Source of the DNA: an uncultured Dechloromonas sp.
GTDB lineage: Bacteria; Pseudomonadota; Gammaproteobacteria; Burkholderiales; Rhodocyclaceae
Assembly (NCBI RefSeq): GCF_945957265.1
Contig: NZ_CAMFKO010000018.1
Span: 1-64,000, forward strand
Length of the DNA stretch: 64,000 nt
Direction: 5' to 3'
Part shown: positions 16,026 to 23,076 of the stretch, piece by piece
How positions within the stretch are numbered: the first letter of the stretch is position 1
Layout: every line of letters begins with the position of its first letter
The notes under the pieces: generated by a model
The model's input: only the letters and a program-made list of their open reading frames with translations
What the model was told of the DNA's origin: nothing
The model's database searches: none
Position numbers and translations under genes: made by a program

Positions 16026-16050
16026 CCCCGATACGGAGAACGTATCGGGG
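16026..16050 (+). terminator. Strong hairpin after rdgB
   Basis: A perfect 10-bp stem (CCCCGATACG / CGTATCGGGG) with a GAGAA loop starts 8 bp after the rdgB stop. No T run follows directly (an AT-rich stretch begins about 10 bp on), so it may be a weak terminator or an mRNA 3'-end stabiliser. Confidence 0.6.
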
Positions 16051-16121
16051 AAGTCCATGGATTTTTAGGGTCCGTGCGATAGCGGTGAAAATCCACCTCC
16101 GGTTTTCCTGGCAGAATTTTT

Positions 16122-16184
16122 AACATGACGGGCGTTTCATGTTAAAAATAACGAACTTTTTTAACATGACATGCACCTCATGTT
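16122..16184. promoter_or_regulatory. Two AACATGA-N8-TCATGTT operators upstream of the Fic gene
   Basis: Perfect 7-bp dyads lie at 16122-16143 and 16163-16184, 41 bp apart (about four helical turns, so on the same DNA face). The second one covers a candidate promoter (TTAACA at 16161, -10 near 16183-16189). The only gene that fits is the Fic gene starting at 16215, whose C-terminus looks like a winged HTH, so autoregulation is likely. Confidence 0.75.
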
Positions 16185-16214
16185 ATCCCGCCATATGAAC
16201 CCCGGAGCCACGCC

Positions 16215-17324
16215 ATGAGCCTGCAGCCGAATTACCGGATACCGGAACTGCCCCCGGCGGGCATCGACTTCCAGACGCCCGAACTGTTGCGGGCGCTGGT
16301 GACGGCACATCGACACCTAGCTGAACTCAAGGGCTGCGCGGCGAGCATCCCGAACCAGGCCATCCTGATCAACACGCTGGCACTGCAGGAGGCCAAGGCA
16401 AGCTCTGAGGTCGAGAGCTATGTGACGACGCAGGATGAACTGTTTCAGGCCGACCTCCACATTGCCGAATGGATTTCGCCGTCGGCCAAGGAAGTCTCGC
16501 GTTACCGCAAGGCACTGATGCACGGTTACGAGCGCATGCGCCAGCAGCAGGGCATTCTGGGCAATGGCACGCTGATTTCGATGTTCCAGTTGCTCAAGAA
16601 CAGCAGCGAGGCTTTTCGCACCGGCGGCGGCACCGTTCTGAAAAACGAGCGCACCGGGGCGACGGTATTCGTCCCGCCCCAGGACGGAGGCAGCGTGCTG
16701 AGCCACATGGAAGCGCTGGAGCGCTTCATCAACGACGGCGCCGGCTGCGACATGGACCCCATCGTGAAGATGGCGCTGATCCACCACCAGTTCGAGAGCA
16801 TCCATCCCTTCAGCGACGGCAACGGGCGAATCGGCCGTATCCTGTGCGTCCTGTACCTGGTGCAGGCCGGCCTGCTCGATTCGCCCGTACTGTATCTGTC
16901 GCGTTACATCAATCGCAACAAGGGCGACTATTACCGCCTGTTGCAAGCGGTGCGCGACGAGGCGCCCAATCCCCAGGCATGGCAGGACTGGGTGAAATTC
17001 ATGCTGCTCGGCGTGGCAGAAACGGCCCAACGGGCGGTTCGCTTGGTCAGCGACATGCGGACCTTGATGGCGGAAACCAAGCGCCGCATGCGCAGCGAAT
17101 TGCCGAAACTGTATTCGCAGGATTTGCTGAACAACCTTTTTCGCCACCCCTACACGCGCATCGAGTTCGTACAGCATGATCTGAACATCACCCGGCAAAC
17201 GGCGGCCCGCTATCTGCGGCAACTGGCCGCTGCCGGCCTGGTCCGCGAACACAGTCAGGGCAAGCATCTGTATTTCATCAACGTTCCCCTTGTAGACTTG
17301 CTGTCCCGGGGTGAAACGGCATGA
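16215..17324 (+). CDS. Fic-family protein with winged-HTH C-terminus
   Basis: A 369-residue Fic protein, expected to transfer AMP (or another nucleotide moiety) to a protein hydroxyl. The N-terminal Fic_N region contains a candidate inhibitory helix SSEVES (residues 63-68; Glu67 in the autoinhibitory position, but Ser instead of the usual Gly/Asn after it). The catalytic motif HPFSDGNGRIGR is complete at 197-208, with flap region TVLKNERTG before it. The last 70 residues (FVQHDLNITRQTAARYLRQL read in part) look like a winged HTH. With inhibitor and catalytic parts in one chain this is a class II Fic, needing no separate antitoxin, and none is encoded upstream. It is separated from rdgB by two strong operators. 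Confidence 0.92.
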   Translation: MSLQPNYRIPELPPAGIDFQTPELLRALVTAHRHLAELKGCAASIPNQAILINTLALQEAKASSEVESYVTTQDELFQADLHIAEWISPSAKEVSRYRKALMHGYERMRQQQGILGNGTLISMFQLLKNSSEAFRTGGGTVLKNERTGATVFVPPQDGGSVLSHMEALERFINDGAGCDMDPIVKMALIHHQFESIHPFSDGNGRIGRILCVLYLVQAGLLDSPVLYLSRYINRNKGDYYRLLQAVRDEAPNPQAWQDWVKFMLLGVAETAQRAVRLVSDMRTLMAETKRRMRSELPKLYSQDLLNNLFRHPYTRIEFVQHDLNITRQTAARYLRQLAAAGLVREHSQGKHLYFINVPLVDLLSRGETA

Positions 17325-17365
17325 AGTCCGCCGTCGCCAGCCCGATCGCCGCCAACTGAGTCCCT

Positions 17366-18568
17366 ATGTCCGTCTCCCGCATCATTCCCATCTTTCCGCA
17401 ACAGGCCGCGTCGCCCTCCGCGCCCCTCGAATTCCGCGTCTCGCCGCCGCTGGCGCTCTACGTCCATGTGCCGTGGTGCGTGCAGAAATGTCCCTACTGC
17501 GACTTCAACTCGCACGAGGCCGGCGAGACGATTCCCGAGCGCGAATACGTCGACGCCCTGATCGCCGACCTGCAATCCGCCCTGCCGCTGATCTGGGGCC
17601 GGCCGGTGGTCAGCGTCTTCTTCGGCGGCGGCACGCCCAGCCTGCTGTCGCCGGCGGCCATCGACGAACTGCTCGCCGCCTTCCGCGCGCTGGCCATGCT
17701 GGCGCCCGACGCCGAGATCACCCTGGAGGCCAACCCCGGGACGGTGGAGGCCGAAAAGTTCGCCGGCTTCAGGAAAGCCGGGGTCAATCGCCTGTCGCTC
17801 GGCATCCAGAGCTTCAACGACGATCACCTGAAGGTGCTCGGCCGCATCCACGGCGCCGACGAGGCCAGGCGCGCCGCCCGCCTGGCCGGCGAGCATTTCG
17901 ATACCTTCAACCTCGACCTGATGTACGGCCTGCCCGGCCAGACCCACCAACAGGCCCTCAGCGATGCCGAAACGGCGCTCAGCTTTGCGCCGACGCACCT
18001 CTCCTGCTACCAGCTGACGCTCGAACCGAATACGCGCTTCGCCGCCTTTCCGCCGGAGCTGCCGGAAGGCGACCTGTGCGCCGACATGCAGGAAGCCATC
18101 GAGGCAAGGCTGGGCGCTGCCGGCTTCGCCAACTACGAGACCTCGGCCTTCGCCCTGCCCAACCGGCAATGCAAGCACAACCTGAATTACTGGTATTTCG
18201 GCGACTACCTGGGCATCGGCGCCGGCGCCCACGCCAAGCTCACCCTGCATGACCGGGTGCTGCGCCAGATGCGCTGGAAGCACCCCAAGGCCTACCTGGA
18301 CAACATCCGCAGCGGCAACGCGGTTCAGGAACAGCACGAGGTCGAGGCGGCCAGCCTGCCTTTCGAGTTCATGATGAACGCCCTGCGCCTGGCCGACGGC
18401 TTTCACCCCTCGCTGTTCGAGGCGCGCACGGCCCGCTCGCTGAACAGCATCCTGCCGCAGCTGAAGGCCGCCGAGGCCGAGGGGCTGCTTGAAGTCGGTC
18501 CGGAAAGAATCGCGCCGACCCTGAAGGGCCGGCGCTTCCTGAACGTCCTGCTCGAACGCTTTCTGTAA
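17366..18568 (+). CDS. hemW: HemW-type radical SAM haem chaperone
   Basis: A 400-residue HemN-like protein. The radical SAM 4Fe-4S ligands are CVQKCPYC near residue 46, preceded by YVHVPW. FFGGGTPSLL and the C-terminal HemN_C domain follow. The single-domain length of about 380-400 with the PYCDF ending matches HemW, a haem-binding chaperone for respiratory enzymes, rather than the longer oxygen-independent coproporphyrinogen oxidase HemN. The N-terminal 20 residues before SPPLALYVH are variable and the start could be later. In many betaproteobacteria hemW follows rph-rdgB, as here apart from the inserted Fic gene. Confidence 0.93.
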   Translation: MSVSRIIPIFPQQAASPSAPLEFRVSPPLALYVHVPWCVQKCPYCDFNSHEAGETIPEREYVDALIADLQSALPLIWGRPVVSVFFGGGTPSLLSPAAIDELLAAFRALAMLAPDAEITLEANPGTVEAEKFAGFRKAGVNRLSLGIQSFNDDHLKVLGRIHGADEARRAARLAGEHFDTFNLDLMYGLPGQTHQQALSDAETALSFAPTHLSCYQLTLEPNTRFAAFPPELPEGDLCADMQEAIEARLGAAGFANYETSAFALPNRQCKHNLNYWYFGDYLGIGAGAHAKLTLHDRVLRQMRWKHPKAYLDNIRSGNAVQEQHEVEAASLPFEFMMNALRLADGFHPSLFEARTARSLNSILPQLKAAEAEGLLEVGPERIAPTLKGRRFLNVLLERFL

Positions 18569-18571
18569 GGA

Positions 18572-19237
18572 TCAGTGCGTCGCTTCGGCGACGAAGATTT
18601 CGACGCGCCGGTTCTTTGCCCGGCCGGCCGCCGTCGTATTGTCGGCGATCGGCTCCTGCTCGCCGCGGCCGTCGATGCCGATCCGCTTGCTCGCCACGCC
18701 GCGCGACACCAGGTAATCCCGCGTCGCCGCCGCCCGGTTGACCGACAGCGGATTGTTGGTCGCATCGCTGCCGACGTTGTCGGTATGCCCGATGATGCGT
18801 ACGGCGGTCACCGGGTTCTGGTTCAGCGTCGTCGCGAAGCGGTCGAGCACGGCATGCAGGCCCGGCTTGATGTGGTACTGCCCCGAATCGAAGGAGAGGT
18901 CGCTCGGGATGTCGAGCTTGAGCTGGTTGTCGGCCGTCTGGCTGACCCCGATGCCGGTGCCCTGCGTCGCCTGCTCCATCGCCGCCTTCTGCTCCTGCAT
19001 GTGGCGCGACCACAGGTAGCCGCCGCCGGCGCCCAGCGCGGCACCGATGGCGGCGCCGGTCGCCGCGCCCTTGGTCTTGTTGCCGCCGGCCGTCACGCCG
19101 CCGAGCAGGGCTCCCGCGACGGCCCCGATGGTCGCTCCGGTGGCGGTCGTGCGCTGGGTTTCATCCAGGTTGGCGCAAGCGCCCAGGCTGCCGGACAAGA
19201 CGGCCAGGGCCACAAGCCCGTTCACACTGTTCTTCAT
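18572..19237 (-). CDS. OmpA-family lipoprotein with glycine zipper
   Basis: A 221-residue envelope protein. It has a lipoprotein signal with lipobox LGAC (Cys about 21), a glycine-zipper segment (about 33-75, GAVAGALLGG ... GAAIGAALGAGGG) and an OmpA/MotB-like peptidoglycan-binding domain (about 105-220) with the usual IIGHTDNVGSD and NRRVEIFV motifs. Such YiaD/YfiB-like proteins tie the outer membrane to the cell wall. It is convergent with hemW, 3 bp away. The ribosome site before 19237 is moderate (GGAGTGCAACC). Confidence 0.9.
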   Translation of the reverse strand: MKNSVNGLVALAVLSGSLGACANLDETQRTTATGATIGAVAGALLGGVTAGGNKTKGAATGAAIGAALGAGGGYLWSRHMQEQKAAMEQATQGTGIGVSQTADNQLKLDIPSDLSFDSGQYHIKPGLHAVLDRFATTLNQNPVTAVRIIGHTDNVGSDATNNPLSVNRAAATRDYLVSRGVASKRIGIDGRGEQEPIADNTTAAGRAKNRRVEIFVAEATH

Positions 19238-19278
19238 GGTTGCACTCCTCGATCAAACGGGAAAAGCCGGGGCCGGCA

Positions 19279-19686
19279 TCAGCCGAACAACCCGCCTTTC
19301 CTGAGCATGTCCAGCCCTTGCGAGAGCATGTCGCCGCCCTGCGGCAGCTGGCCGTTCGGGGTCAGCTGATCGACCACCCTGGGCAACAGGTCGGCCAGGC
19401 TGCCGGAAGCCTGCTCGGGCGACACGCCGAGCTGGGCGGCAATCTGCTGCAGCTGGCCGGAGCCGAGGACGGAACGCAGTTGCTCGGCGGAAATCGGCAG
19501 GTTCTGGCCGGTCGATACCCAGGAATTGACGATGTCGGCGAGTCCGCCTTGCTGGAAGGACTGGACGAGCCCGCCCAGCCCGCCCGGCTGGTTGTTGAGC
19601 AGCTGCATGACGATGCCGAACAGCGGATTGTCGCCGCCGGACTGTCCGCCGGCCAGGGCGCCGACGACGGAATCGAGAAGACCCAT
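19279..19686 (-). CDS. YidB-like DUF937 protein
   Basis: A 135-residue protein starting MGLLDSVVGALAG and containing QLLNNQPGGLGGLVQSFQQ, SWVSTGQNLPIS and LLPRVVDQLTPNG, the characteristic blocks of the YidB/DUF937 family. It has no signal peptide or membrane helix. Function of the family is not established. It precedes the lipoprotein gene on the same strand with a 41-bp gap and may share its transcript. Confidence 0.88.
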   Translation of the reverse strand: MGLLDSVVGALAGGQSGGDNPLFGIVMQLLNNQPGGLGGLVQSFQQGGLADIVNSWVSTGQNLPISAEQLRSVLGSGQLQQIAAQLGVSPEQASGSLADLLPRVVDQLTPNGQLPQGGDMLSQGLDMLRKGGLFG

Positions 19687-19776
19687 GATGACTGCTCCGA
19701 TAAAGTTGGGATGTTCATCCTACTCCATCGACAGCGCGCCTATGTGAAGATTTGCGAGCTCCGCGGCGCCCGGGGA

Positions 19777-20163
19777 TCAGCCCTTCATGTCGCCGTCGAC
19801 GTAGAGCCAGCGGCCATCTTCGCGGACAAAGCGGCTCAGCTCATGGAGCCGGTGCCCACAGCCGGCAATGCGATAGCGGGCGACGAATTCGACCGTGGCA
19901 TGGCTGTCGTCGAGCACCTGGTGGCGCCGCACGTCGAGGCCGAGCCACTTGCTCGAATCGGCCTCGAGATCGAGCTCGCTCGGCCGGGTCGTGGCATGCC
20001 AGGTGGCCAGCAGGTAGTCGCCCAGCTTCAGCACATAGGCGCTGTAGCGCGAGCGCATCAGCGCCTCGGCGCTGGCGGCGGGCTTTTCACCGGCATGCAG
20101 GGGACGGCAGCAGGCGGCGTAGCGCCGGCCGCTGCCGCACGGACAGGCGTCCGGCTGCTTCAT
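19777..20163 (-). CDS. ychJ: YchJ/UPF0225 SEC-C motif protein
   Basis: A 128-residue protein beginning MKQPDACPCGSGRRYAACC, an SEC-C zinc-binding motif, followed by a NTF2-like fold region (RSRYSAYVLKLGDYLLATWH) typical of YchJ/UPF0225. The long open frame upstream is a shadow of rdgC; the ATG at 20163 overlaps the rdgC stop (ATGA), which fixes the start. Unlike longer members, it lacks a second SEC-C motif at the C-terminus. Molecular role unknown; coupling to rdgC is clear. Confidence 0.88.
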   Translation of the reverse strand: MKQPDACPCGSGRRYAACCRPLHAGEKPAASAEALMRSRYSAYVLKLGDYLLATWHATTRPSELDLEADSSKWLGLDVRRHQVLDDSHATVEFVARYRIAGCGHRLHELSRFVREDGRWLYVDGDMKG

Positions 20164-21131
20164 GCCTCCCAGGGCGGCACCGCCGCGCCGCCCGTTGGCG
20201 CCGGGCTGGCGGGCGCCTCGGCCGCCTCGACCTTCTCGCCGCCGAGAGCCATGATCAGTTGCGGCAGGAAGCGGGTCAGCTCGCCGGTCATCAGCGCGAA
20301 ATCGGCATCGAACTGCTCGTCGGCATGCTCGGCACTCTTGTCGGCTTCTTCCTTGAGCAGATCGAGGAAGGCGAGACGCTTGACCTCCATTTTTTCGCCC
20401 AGCACGAAGGAAATGCGCTCGTCCCAGGTCAGCGCCAGCTTGGTCGGCAGCTTGCCGGCCGCCAGGTGGGCCTTGATTTCCCCGCTCACCTCGTCGCCCA
20501 GCGGATGGCGCACATAGCGGACCGCCGACTTTTCCTCGCCGACCGCCTTCAGTTCGCAATCGCGGTCGATGGTGAAAGCGTGCGGCGCATCGCCGCCGGC
20601 CAACCAGTCGGCCATCGCCGACTGCGGCGAGACCTGGGTATGCACCGGGGTCAGCGGGAATTCGTCGAGGCAATGGCGCAGGTGCTCGATCACCTCCTCG
20701 GCCTTGCCGGGGCTGCCGGCGTCAACGACGAACCAGCCGTTGAGCGGATCGATCCAGACAAAGGTCGAGCGCCGCCTGGTGAAGGCGCGCGGCATCAACT
20801 CCTCGGTCACGCGCTCCTTCAGCTCACGCAGCGCCTTGCGCCCCGGGGCGTAGCCCTGTTCCTCGGTGAACTTCTCGGCGCGCTCGCGCACCTCGTCGTT
20901 GACCACCGACGACGGCAGCAGGCGTTGCTCGATGGCCAGGGCGATCAGCCACTGGCGATTGTTCGAATAAATCAGGCCGCCATCCTTGCGCGGCGGCACC
21001 CAGCCGCGCGACATCGGCTCGTGACTGGCGCAGCGGGCGAAGGTGCCGCGGCCGAGTTGCTCGTCGAGCTTGGCGAGGTCGATGTTCCAGGGCGCGGGCA
21101 GGCGATAGATCTGCAGGTTCTTGAACCACAT
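20160..21131 (-). CDS. rdgC: Recombination-associated protein RdgC
   Basis: A 323-residue protein, a little longer than E. coli RdgC. It begins MWFKNLQIYRL and contains the family blocks GWVPPRKDG, ALAIEQRLLPSSVVNDEV and KLALTWDERISFVL. RdgC forms a ring dimer on double-stranded DNA and restrains RecA. The last 30 or so residues, rich in Ala/Pro, form a non-conserved tail. It is followed by ychJ with a 4-bp overlap and preceded by trmB 28 bp away on the same strand. Confidence 0.95.
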   Translation of the reverse strand: MWFKNLQIYRLPAPWNIDLAKLDEQLGRGTFARCASHEPMSRGWVPPRKDGGLIYSNNRQWLIALAIEQRLLPSSVVNDEVRERAEKFTEEQGYAPGRKALRELKERVTEELMPRAFTRRRSTFVWIDPLNGWFVVDAGSPGKAEEVIEHLRHCLDEFPLTPVHTQVSPQSAMADWLAGGDAPHAFTIDRDCELKAVGEEKSAVRYVRHPLGDEVSGEIKAHLAAGKLPTKLALTWDERISFVLGEKMEVKRLAFLDLLKEEADKSAEHADEQFDADFALMTGELTRFLPQLIMALGGEKVEAAEAPASPAPTGGAAVPPWEA

Positions 21132-21159
21132 GTTGCTTGAGTTTCCTTGGTGGCGCCGT

Positions 21160-21963
21160 TCAGCGCTTCGTAAAAATGACGTCCCAGACGCCGTGGCCGA
21201 GGCGCAGACCCCGGTTTTCGAACTTGGTCAGCGGCCGGTATTCGGGGCGCGGCGCAAAGCCGGCCAGGCCGGCTGCGCTGTCGGCTTCCAGCGCGGCGGC
21301 GAGGGCCGTCGCGGCAGGATTGGCGACGCTGTTCTGCAGGCTGGCTTCGCGGCCCAGCACGTCGAGCATCTGCAGGGCGTAGTTTTCCCAGTCGGTGGCG
21401 CAGTGAAAGTAGCCGCCCGGCTTGAGGCGCGAGGCCAGCAGCTCGACGAAAGGCGGCTGGATCAGGCGGCGCTTCTTGTGCCGCGTCTTGTGCCACGGAT
21501 CGGGGAAGAAGACGTGAATGCCGGACAGCGAACCTTCCGGCAGCATGTCGCGCACCACTTCCACGGCATCGTGGTTGCCGATGCGCAGGTTGGCGAGGTT
21601 CTTCTCGGCAATCAGCTTGCACAGGGCGCCGACGCCGGGGACATGCACCTCCAGGCCGAAGTAGTCGTTCTCCGGGTTGGCCGCGGCGATCCTCGCCGTG
21701 GTTTCGCCCATGCCGCAGCCGATTTCCAGGATCTTCGGGTTGTCGCGGCCGAACACGGCATTCAGGTCGATGTTCGCCGATTGGTAGGCGATACCGATCT
21801 TCGGCATCATCTCGTCGAAATAGCGGTGCTGCGCGTCCGACATGCGGCCGGCGCGACGCACGAAGCTCTTGATGTGGCCGTGGCCGTCGTAACCTTCGCG
21901 GCCTTCGGTGTAGACGCCGTCGTCGTGGGCGGCGCCGGATTCGATCAGGATGTCCTTGCTCAT
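21160..21963 (-). CDS. trmB: tRNA (guanine-N7-)-methyltransferase
   Basis: A 267-residue SAM-dependent enzyme that methylates G46 of tRNA. Motifs are the SAM loop [11 protein letters not shown] and the family signature [16 protein letters not shown], followed by [14 protein letters not shown]. The N-terminal 35 residues before [11 protein letters not shown] are extra compared with E. coli but common in this group. The ATG at 21963 overlaps the thiG stop (ATGA). The longer frame upstream is a shadow of thiG. Confidence 0.95.
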   Translation of the reverse strand: MSKDILIESGAAHDDGVYTEGREGYDGHGHIKSFVRRAGRMSDAQHRYFDEMMPKIGIAYQSANIDLNAVFGRDNPKILEIGCGMGETTARIAAANPENDYFGLEVHVPGVGALCKLIAEKNLANLRIGNHDAVEVVRDMLPEGSLSGIHVFFPDPWHKTRHKKRRLIQPPFVELLASRLKPGGYFHCATDWENYALQMLDVLGREASLQNSVANPAATALAAALEADSAAGLAGFAPRPEYRPLTKFENRGLRLGHGVWDVIFTKR

Positions 21964-22742
21964 GAGCCGATCAGTCCGGTAGTCGGCGACGACGGATCGG
22001 CCGAGTAGTATTTGCGGGCCATGCGCCCGGCCAGGAAGGCTTCGCGCCCGGCCTCGATGCCTTTCTTCATGGCGCTGGCCATGAGCACCGGGTCCTTGGC
22101 GTGGGCGATGGCGGTGTTCATCAGCACGCCGTCGCAGCCCAGTTCCATGGCGATGGTGGCGTCCGACGCGGTGCCGACGCCGGCGTCGACGATGATCGGC
22201 ACCTTGGCGTTGTCGATGATCAGGCGCAGGTTCCACGGATTCACGATGCCCATGCCGGAGCCGATCAGCGAGGCCAGCGGCATGACCGCGACACAGCCGA
22301 TCTCTTCGAGCATCTTGCACTGGATGGGGTCGTCGGCGCAGTAGACCATGACCTGGAAGCCTTCCTTGACCAGCGTCGCTGCCGCCTTCAGGGTTTCCGG
22401 CATGTTCGGGAAGAGGTTGCTCGGGTCGCCGAGCACTTCCAGCTTGCACAGCGGATGGCCGTCGAGCAGCTCGCGCGCCAGGCGCAGGGTGCGCACCGCG
22501 TCGTCGGCGGTGTAGCAGCCGGCGGTGTTGGGCAGGATGGTGAAGCGCGACGGCGGCACGGCGTCGAGCAGGTTGGGCTGGCTGGCGTCCTGGCCGATAT
22601 TCACGCGGCGCACGGCGACGGTGACGATCTCGGCGCCCGAGGCGTCGAGGGCGGCGCGCGTTTCGGCGAAGTCCTTGTACTTGCCGGTGCCGACCAGCAA
22701 ACGGGAACGGTAGGCCTTGCCGGCGAGGGTCAGTTGGTGCAT
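21960..22742 (-). CDS. thiG: Thiazole synthase
   Basis: A 260-residue TIM-barrel enzyme that builds the thiazole ring of thiamine from deoxyxylulose phosphate, dehydroglycine and the sulfur carried on ThiS. Signatures are [12 protein letters not shown] at the start, [20 protein letters not shown], the lysine in [12 protein letters not shown] / KLEVLGD, and [11 protein letters not shown]. Full length. It is preceded by thiS on the same strand; between them lies a long imperfect dyad. It is followed by trmB with a 4-bp overlap. Confidence 0.96.
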   Translation of the reverse strand: MHQLTLAGKAYRSRLLVGTGKYKDFAETRAALDASGAEIVTVAVRRVNIGQDASQPNLLDAVPPSRFTILPNTAGCYTADDAVRTLRLARELLDGHPLCKLEVLGDPSNLFPNMPETLKAAATLVKEGFQVMVYCADDPIQCKMLEEIGCVAVMPLASLIGSGMGIVNPWNLRLIIDNAKVPIIVDAGVGTASDATIAMELGCDGVLMNTAIAHAKDPVLMASAMKKGIEAGREAFLAGRMARKYYSADPSSPTTGLIGS

Positions 22743-22746
22743 GGCT

Positions 22747-22827
22747 TTAGTCGCTAGTGATTAGTCGTTAGTCGTTAGCGATCAGGCGCGGGTTGTCTTG
22801 TGCTAACGACTAACAACCAGCGACTAA
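22747..22827. repeat. Long imperfect inverted repeat between thiS and thiG
   Basis: TTAGTCGCT (22747-22755) pairs with AGCGACTAA (22819-22827), and GTCGTTAGC (22771-22779) pairs with GCTAACGAC (22802-22810). The left arm also holds two overlapping copies of TTAGTCG. It forms a nested stem-loop in the thiS-thiG mRNA. The TTAGTCG repetition looks like a dispersed intergenic repeat unit rather than a TPP riboswitch. Confidence 0.65.
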
Positions 22828-22836
22828 CCGCTGCCT

Positions 22837-23040
22837 TCAGCCGCCGCCCACGGCGACGACGATTTCAAGCTGGTCGCCCGCGGCCAGCGGCGTGCTGGCA
22901 TGCTGGCTTTTGGGGACGATCTCGCCGTTTTTCTCGACGGCGATGCGCTTGCCCGTGTAGCCGAGCTGTTCGATCAGGCCGGCGACGGTCAAGGCGTCAG
23001 GGAACTGGCGATTTTCGCCATTGATCTTGAGGGTAAGCAT
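22837..23040 (-). CDS. thiS: Sulfur carrier protein ThiS
   Basis: A 67-residue ubiquitin-like protein whose C-terminal glycine is adenylated and thiocarboxylated to deliver sulfur to ThiG. It starts MLTLKINGENRQFPDAL and ends VVAVGGG; the di-glycine end required for function is present with one extra Gly. It is 94 bp upstream of thiG. No thiF, thiO or thiH is in the window, so the activating and glycine-oxidising enzymes are encoded elsewhere. Confidence 0.92.
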   Translation of the reverse strand: MLTLKINGENRQFPDALTVAGLIEQLGYTGKRIAVEKNGEIVPKSQHASTPLAAGDQLEIVVAVGGG

Positions 23041-23076
23041 CGCGCTATTTTAGCCGAAGCCGACGCCTGCCGACCC

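Noticed and set aside
16019-16214. A small antitoxin gene for the Fic protein
   Set aside because: No open frame with a ribosome site exists there. The inhibitory helix is inside the Fic protein itself.
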